DNA of 64,000 bases from Lithobates sylvaticus (lineage: Eukaryota > Chordata > Amphibia > Anura > Ranidae), in NCBI GenBank assembly GCA_028564925.1, contig CM053033.1, positions 204,740,607 through 204,804,606 of the forward strand, read 5' to 3'. The translations under genes and the position numbers were made by a program. Below the pieces are notes generated by a model, which worked only from the letters and a program-made list of their open reading frames with translations, had not been told where the DNA came from and ran no database searches. Of this stretch, positions 57,715 to 64,000 are shown piece by piece. How positions within the stretch are numbered: position 1 is the stretch's first letter; each line of letters opens with the position of its first letter.

Positions 57715-58010
57715 TAATAACAATACATTTTAATAAATATAGAAGAACAACATAATAATAAATGTAGAAGAATGCCATAAATAATACATATAGAAGAATA
57801 ACGTAATAATAACCATAGAAAAATACTATAAATAATAATAAATATAGAAGAATAACGTAATAATAAACATAGAAGAATACCATAAATAATAATAAATATA
57901 GAAGAATAACGTAATAATAAACATAGAAGAATTCCATAAATATTAACAAATATAGAAGAATAACATAATAATAAACAGAGAATTCCACTTATAATAATAA
58001 ATCTAGCACA
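57715..58010. repeat. AT-rich tandem repeat of about 56 bp
   Basis: Repeats of aataataaatatagaagaat then aacgtaataataaacataga. The minus-strand open frame (Tyr, Leu, Phe, Val-rich) across it is a by-product. Confidence 0.85.
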
Positions 58011-58815
58011 ATACTATAAATAACAATAATATACTGTATATAAAAACATAACCTAAATAAGAAATAACATAAATAATATGTAGAGAGAAATACCATAAAT
58101 AATAATAAATACAGAAAGATAACATAAATAAAACAAAAATAATTTTATATATGTATGTATGTATGTATGTGTGTGTGTATATATATGTGTGTGTGTGTGT
58201 GTGTATACCAGCATAAATTATATGACAAACAATAGCCATGATTATTAACTTCAAATATGTGAACCAAAATGACAGAACTCGTGTACCACCAGAAGGAGGA
58301 TATGGATGTTAGCTGTCCTTTTCTTCAACCCTATCTCTGGTAGAGGGGCATCCGTGTCTCCCATGTTCTCAGTCTAATCTGCCCCCCCCTCCCCCTTTAT
58401 CTTAGGTGGTAGGATGGGGAAGGTGGGGGGTCTCCTGTCACCTGTTGTCCTTTTGTCCCTACCCCAAATTATATGACAACTGATTTACATAGCTTGGCAT
58501 TTAAATCATATATTGATGTCTTATTATAATGTTCGGTATGATATATCGGATTGTAACAGATATCCAGCCTCTATAGAGTTAATTATTTTACATTAATAAT
58601 TTGTAAGATTACTGATTGGATATCATGGGACTGCCTTACCTGTTGCATGTTGCATTTAAATTATTTATTTCCTTTACAATGTAAATACTGTCTATGCATT
58701 TTTCTGTAATTTCATTTGTTAAAGCGGAACCCAAGGTAGTTTGTTTGCACCCCCCCCAAAAAAATAAAATGGAGCACCAGCCGCCACTGGTAGCTATGTA
58801 ATCATTAATACATCA
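58011..58815. other. Unclassified AT-rich sequence with a microsatellite
   Basis: A (gtat)n/(gt)n run lies at 58152-58205. No gene is seen. Confidence 0.45.
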
Positions 58816-59804
58816 TTAACCACTTCAGCACCGGGCGATTTTACCCCCTTCCTTACCAGAGCACTTTTTGCGATTCGGCACTGCGTCGCTTTAATTAACA
58901 ATTGCGCGGTCGTGCGACGTTACACCCAAACAAAATTGACGTCCTTTTTTTCCCACAAATAGAGCTTTCTTTTGGTGATATTTGATCACCTCTGCGGTTT
59001 TTATTTTTTGCGCTATAAACAAAAGAAGAGCGACAATTTTGAAAAAAAACACAATATTTTTTACTTTTTGCTATAATAAATATCCCATTTTTTTTTAAAA
59101 AAAATATTTTTTTACTCCAGTTTGGGCCGATACGTATTCTTCTACATATTTTTTGTAAAAAAAATCGCAATAAGCGTATATAGATCGGTTTGCGCAAAAG
59201 TTATAGCGTCTACAAAATAGGGGATAGATGTATTGCATTTTTTTTTACTAGTAATGGCGGCGATCTGCGATTTTTTTTTTTTTTCGTGACTACGACATTG
59301 CGGCGGACACTTCGGACACTTTTGACACATTTTTGGGACCATTCACACATTTACACAGCGATCGTTGCTATAAAATTGCAGTGATTACTGTGTAAATGTG
59401 ACTGGCAGGGAAGGGGTTAACACTAGGGGGCGCTGCAGGGGTTAATATGTTCCCTAAGGTAGTGATTCTAATTGTGGGAGGAGGGGACTCACAAGGGGAG
59501 GAGACCGATCGGTGTTCCTCCGTACTGGGAACACATGATCGGTCTCCTCTCCACTGACAGGACGTGGAGCTGTGTGTTTACACACACAGCTCCACGGTCC
59601 CGCTGTTTTCACGGGCAATCGCGGGTGCCCGGCGGACATCGCGGCCGCCGGGCACGCGTACCGGGTCCCAAGCGACGCTGCGGGCACGCAGGCGCGTGCC
59701 CCCTAGGCGGCCGGGAATGGTAGGACGTCATATGACGCCCACCCAGGATGGGAGATCCACCTTGTGGGCGTCATATGACTATGGCCGGGTAATGAAGGGG
59801 TTAA
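58816..59804. mobile_element. TTAA-ended element, about 1 kb, abundant ranid family
   Basis: It starts ttaaccacttcagcaccggg and ends gccgggtaatgaaggggttaa. The interior text (gcactttttgcgattcggca, ttgcgcggtcgtgcgac, aatagagctttcttttggtg, tttttgcgctataaacaaaa) is the signature of the repeat I associate most strongly with ranid genomes. It also holds a ggagctgtgtgtttacacac / acacagctcc palindrome. No transposase; a piggyBac-like origin is inferred from TTAA. Confidence 0.88.
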
Positions 59805-60254
59805 ATGTCTTTTTTTAAAGGCAAGCATTTTAAGTGTGACCTGTACTGCTGACTGGCATGTGCTGACAAGAAGCATGTTGATAGAAGGAGAAAGCAGGGT
59901 GACAAAGAGGCTCACCACTGTGCTGTTTTTCCTTTCACTGTCCAGTCTCAGGATAGAGGTGGGTCCAGGATGACCTGGACTCAAAGGAAATGGATTGAAT
60001 TATGCTGGCTGTCAGATGAGGAAACCTTCTGGCAGAAAAAAAGTACTGCAGGGGAGAGCTCTGCATTAAATATTGGGACATAGGCTGTTTATTTATCTTT
60101 TGATGGACTTTTCCTTTTTGTTTTGTTTTTTGTTATTACTGGCTGGAGTTCTGCTTTAATGCAGTTTATTATTATATGTGGCAAGAAAATAAGAAATCAA
60201 ATATGAATGTATTAAGCTTGGGTATAATGTGGAACAGTCAAACAAAAATGTAAT
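59805..60254. other. Unclassified sequence
   Basis: No gene or clear element is seen. It ends where a Tc1 fragment begins. Confidence 0.4.
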
Positions 60255-60645
60255 ATACATCAATACAGCATTATCCTGCTGGAAGGAGCCATCAGAAGAT
60301 GGGGACACTGTAGTCATAAAGGGATGGACATGGTCAGCAACAATACTCAGACAGGCCGTGGTGTTTAAACAACGCCCAATTGGTACTAAGGGGCCCAAAG
60401 TGTGCCAAGAAAATATCCCCCACACCATTACACCACCAGCCTGAACCGTTGATACAAGGCAGGATGGATCCATACTTTCAGGTTCTGACCTACCATCTGA
60501 ATGTCGCAGCTGAAATCCAGACTCATCAGACCAGGCAACGTTTTTCAAATCTTCTATTGCCCAATTTTGGTGATCCTGTGCCAATTGTAGCCTCAGTTCC
60601 TGTTATTAGCTGACAGGAGTGGCACCCGGTGTGGTCTTCTGCTGC
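60255..60645 (-). mobile_element. Fragment of a Tc1-like transposase
   Basis: The - strand encodes QDHQNWAIEDLKNVAWSDES, then MDPSCLVSTVQAGGVMVWGI and a GSFQQDNA block, the middle of the transposase with the first and second catalytic Asp regions. Same family as 13121-14307. Both ends are missing. Confidence 0.9.
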
Positions 60646-60699
60646 GAGGGATCGAATAATTATTTTCCCCATAATATATATTTTACAATAATTGGTGTG

Positions 60700-60771
60700 T
60701 GCGTATGTATGTATATATATATATAAATATATATACCACCAGGACAAATGAACACACACACACATATATAC

Positions 60772-60830
<59 letters not shown>

Positions 60831-60832
60831 CA
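60700..60832. repeat. Compound (TA)n/(CA)n/(TG)n microsatellite
   Basis: ta runs, a ca run near 60753-60766 and a long tg run at 60786-60829. Confidence 0.95.
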
Positions 60833-60845
60833 TTTGTCCAGTATA

Positions 60846-62840
60846 TACAGTATCTCACAAAATTGAGTACTCCCCTCACATTTTTGTAAATATTTTCTTA
60901 TATCTTTTCATGTGACAACACTGAAGAAATTACACTTTGCTACAATGTAAAGTAGTGAGTGTACAGCTTGTATAACAGTGTAAATTTGCTGTCCCCTCAA
61001 AATAACTCAACACACAGCCATTAATGTCCAAACCGCTGGCAACAAAAGTCAATATTTTGTGTGGCCGCCATTATTTTCCAGAACTGCCTTAACCCTCTTG
61101 GGCATGGGGTTCACCAGAGCTTCACAGGTTGTCACTGGAGTCCTCTTCCACTCCTCCATGACGACATCACGGAGCTGGTGGATGTTAGAGACCTTGTGCT
61201 CCTCCACCTTCTGTTTTGAGGATGCCCCACAGATGCTCAATAGGGTTTAGGTCTGGAGACATGCTTGGTCAGTCCATCACCTTTACCCTCAGCTTCTTTA
61301 GCAAGGCAGTGGTCTTCTTGGAGGTGTGTTTGTGGTCAATATCATGTTGGAATACTGCCCTGCGGCCCAGTCTCCGGGGGGGGGGGGGTCATGCTCTGCT
61401 TCAGTATGTCACAGTACATGTTGGCATTCATGGTTCCCTCAATGAACTGTAGCTCCCAGTGCAGCCCCGGCAGCCCCAGACCATGACATTCCGTCCACCA
61501 TGCTTGACTGTAGGCAAGACACACTTGTCTTTGTACTCCTCACCTGGTTGCTGCCACACACGCTTGACACCATCTGAACCAAATACGTTTATCTTGGTCT
61601 CATCAGACCACAGGACATGGTTCCAGTAATCCATGTATATAGTCTGCTTGTCTTCAGCTAATTTTTGCCGTCTTTTTTTGTGCATCATCTTTAGAAGACG
61701 CTTCCTTCTGTGACGACAGGCATGCAGACCAATTTGATGCAGTGTGCGGCTTATGGTCTGAGCACTGACAGGCTGACCACCACCCCACTCCTTCAACCTC
61801 TGCATTAATGCTGGCAGCATTCATATGTCTATTTCCCAAAGACAACCCCTGGATATGACGCTGAGCACGTGCACTCAACTTCTTTGGTCGACCATGGCAA
61901 GGCCTGTTCTGAGTAGAACCTGTCCTATTAAACAGCTGTATGGTCTTGGCCACTGTGCTGCAGGTCAGTTTCAGGGTCTTGGCAATCTTCTTATAGCCTA
62001 GGCCATCTTTATGTAGAGCAACAATTCTTTTTTTCAGATCCTCAGAGAGTTCTTTGCCATGAGGTGCCATGTTGAACTTCCAGTGACCAGTATGAGAGAG
62101 TAATGCCGCATACACACGAGCGGAATTTCCATCCGAAAAATCTTGGCAGTTTTTTCCACTCAAGCTTGTCTTGCATACACACGGTCACACAAAACTTTTG
62201 ACCGTCAAGAACGCAGTGACATACAACACTACAGCGAACCGAGAAAATGAAGTTCAATGCTTCTGAGCATGCGTCGAATTGTTTCACAGAATGCGTGACT
62301 TTATGCGCGTCTGAATTGCATACAGACAATCGCATTTTCGGATAGGGTCTTTTCCCGACCGAAAAATAGACAACCTGTTCTCAATCTTTTGCTGGCTGGA
62401 ATTCCGCCAGCAAAAGACCGATGAAGCATACACACGGTCGCATTTTCCGACAAAAAGCTCTCATCTCAGTTTTGCTGGAGACATTTCCATATCGCGTGTA
62501 CGCGGCATGAGATCGATGACACCAAATTTAACACACCTGCTCCCCATTCACACCTGAGACCTTGTAACACTAACAAGTCATATGACACCAGGGAGTGAAA
62601 ATGACTAATTGGGCCCAATTTAGACATTTTCACTTAGGGGTGTACTCACTTTTGTTGCCAGCGGTTTAGACATTAATGGCTGTGTGTTGAGTTATTTTGA
62701 GGGGACCACAAATTTACACTGTTATACAAACTGTACACTCACTACTTTACTTTGTAGCAAAGTGTAATTTCTTCAGATGAAAAGGTATACAAATATTTAC
62801 AAACATGTGAGGGGTGTACTCACTTTTGTGAGATACTGTA
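60846..62840 (-). mobile_element. Tc1-like transposon, near full length, with a nested element
   Basis: Long terminal inverted repeats (tacagtatctcacaaaattg at left; cacttttgtgagatactgta at right) of about 200 bp bound it. The transposase is on the - strand from ATG at 62068-62070: MAPHGKELSEDLKKRIVALH, a paired-type DNA-binding block with GYKKIAKTLKLTCSTVAKTI, GRPKKLSARAQRHI, then after a frameshift near 61800 WNHVLWSDETKINVFGSDGV with the first Asp, a QHDIDHKHTS block where the usual Asn is Ile, NPIEHLW with the catalytic Glu, and KRVKAVLENNGGHTKY at the end. At least one in-frame stop and the frameshift make it inactive. The left repeat is in the same family as 18695-18886 and 45468-46022. 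Confidence 0.93.
62101..62510. mobile_element. Element with 'cgcatacacacgagcgg' ends, nested in the Tc1-like transposon
   Basis: The left end taatgccgcatacacacgag and the right end cgcgtgtacgcggcatga are inverted. The interior (tgcatacacacggtcacaca, ctcaatcttttgctggctgg) is shared with 43916-44334. It interrupts the region between the transposase start and the right terminal repeat. Confidence 0.88.
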
Positions 62841-62988
62841 TGTCTGATTTATGCCCAACCTGTGGCCTGGGGGCCAAATGCAGCCCTTTGGTACTTTTTG
62901 TGTGGCCCTTAGGACCCCTGCAGACACTATTCTGTGTGCCTCTATTGTCCGGTTGAAGCAGTCTCATGTAATATGTTTGCAGTCTATG

Positions 62989-63239
62989 GCCCCTTTCACA
63001 CTTATACGACTTGTCCCACGATTTGGGACTGCAAAGTAGCATGACAAGTCGTTCCCCATGATTTCCAATGACAGCCATTATTATTAGTTCGACTTCAAGT
63101 CGTTCCGACTTCAAAGTAGTCCCTGCACTACTTTGGTGCGATTTTTGATGCCACTTACACAGGCATTCCTTGAAATTGCGGCAAAAATCACGGTAAAATT
63201 GTGCAACTTTGAAGTCGCACAAGTGTGAAAGGGGCCTTA
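62989..63239. mobile_element. 'ggcccctttcacactt' family element, reverse
   Basis: The left end ggcccctttcacacttatac and the right end cacaagtgtgaaaggggcct are inverted. The interior is the reverse of 41501-41767 (gcatgacaagtcgttcccca). Confidence 0.9.
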
Positions 63240-64000
63240 GACTTTCTCCTGAAGCATGTCCCCAGTCTCTAACAACTATTATAGCATGTTTACCAGGAAC
63301 TTGTACTCTGACAGTCTCCTGCTACACCATCTCTTGTATCATGTCCGCAGTCTCTGAACATCTCTTTTACCGTATTCAAGGTCTCTGACCAGCTCTTGTA
63401 TTATATCCATAGTCTTTTATTAAATCCTGTTTGTCTGCTGTCAGAAATGTCAGATATGTGTGGCCTTTGGGACTATCAGGGGCTGTATGTGAGACCCCCC
63501 ATATCAGGAAAGTTGACCACAGCTGGCTTATACTGTATATAGTTATTTATATTGTGTTTTATCACTTGAAAGAAAATATAATTTACTTGCTAAAATCGGT
63601 CAGAATGTAAGGTTAGGTTCACACTTATGGGGTGCAGGAAATGCCGCAATCCGTGCGCGTTTCCCCACACCATGTTGCTGTCGCACTGCCCTTGTAATCT
63701 GCTGCAGGTGTCAATACACAGTTAATGACACCCCAAACACAGTGCGTTTGCCTGCACCTGGTTGTACCAGATTACATGCCACAAAGCAACCATGCGATCT
63801 GGTTCAGTGTGGCTCCAAAAAAGGTGCATGTACGTCTTTGGTGGAATGTGGTGCAATTTGAGCCCATTAAAAAAAATTTTTTTTTTTTCGATCACTTTTA
63901 TACCTAGTCAGGTGATCGGGTCACAGAGCTGAAGAACGGGGAGAGGTCTGTGTAAACAAACCTCTCCCCGTGCTTCCTACACTGCCTGTCACTGTTCGGC
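63240..64000. other. Unclassified sequence to the window edge
   Basis: A worn element with aggttaggttcacacttatg may begin near 63612, and a palindrome (ggggagaggtctgtgtaaac / aaacctctcccc) lies at 63938-63970. No gene is seen. Confidence 0.4.

Noticed and set aside
57599-57988. 129-codon Tyr/Leu-rich minus-strand frame resembling membrane segments
   Set aside because: It is the AT-rich 56-bp tandem repeat read in an open frame; hydrophobicity follows from base composition.

Overview
The window is nuclear DNA of a frog, very probably of the true-frog family (Ranidae). The evidence is one spliced vertebrate housekeeping gene set in a dense mass of interspersed repeats that I recognise as the families filling ranid genomes. 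These include a TTAA-ended element of about 1 kb, TTAA-ended elements with a 'cagcagctgcag' core, elements with 'aaggcccctttcacac' ends, elements with 'tacagggggtcccc' ends, several Tc1-like families, L1 and CR1 LINEs and hAT elements. Family assignment is by eye, without a database search.

Host gene: PSMD8 (Rpn12, a lid subunit of the 26S proteasome) lies on the + strand. It has a CpG-rich promoter just upstream and five coding exons at 12399-12527, 17525-17597, 21129-21231, 23645-23810 and 23927-24027. Reading frame and splice sites agree at every junction. The last roughly 80 codons of the protein (normally two more exons) were not found in the remaining 40 kb.

Layout: 1-3.8 kb is unclassified sequence with a possible decayed LTR. 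3.8-5.6 kb is a broken CR1 LINE with insertions. 6.2-7.2 kb is a hAT element with an internal minisatellite. 8.1-9.5 kb is an L1 reverse-transcriptase fragment cut by a TTAA element. 9.6-10.1 kb is a 34-bp minisatellite. 10.9-12 kb is an AT-rich element with a tandem duplication. 12.0-24.0 kb is PSMD8, with introns full of elements. 24-28 kb holds elements, microsatellites and unclassified DNA. 28.2-30.2 kb is the 3' end of an L1-like LINE. 30.8-33.7 kb holds further elements. 33.7-36.6 kb has a 21-bp minisatellite and a decayed coding-like tract on the - strand. 36.7-50 kb is a series of nested elements. 50.4-52.4 kb is a tandem array of about 140-bp monomers with a 535-bp duplication. 52.4-53.6 kb is low-copy-looking sequence with CAG repeats, possibly an exon of a neighbouring gene. 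54.1-57.3 kb is a 3.3-kb hAT element with a 26-bp minisatellite. 57.4-64 kb holds further elements, including a Tc1-like transposon carrying a nested element.

I did not find a new enzymatic or defence system. The most interesting signals are twelve exact GCGCATGCGC (NRF1-type) motifs, all inside elements and five of them in one PSMD8 intron; strong splice-donor sequences carried by one element family into PSMD8 introns; three hAT elements or fragments associated with minisatellites; and several insertion stacks whose target-site duplications give a relative order of events.
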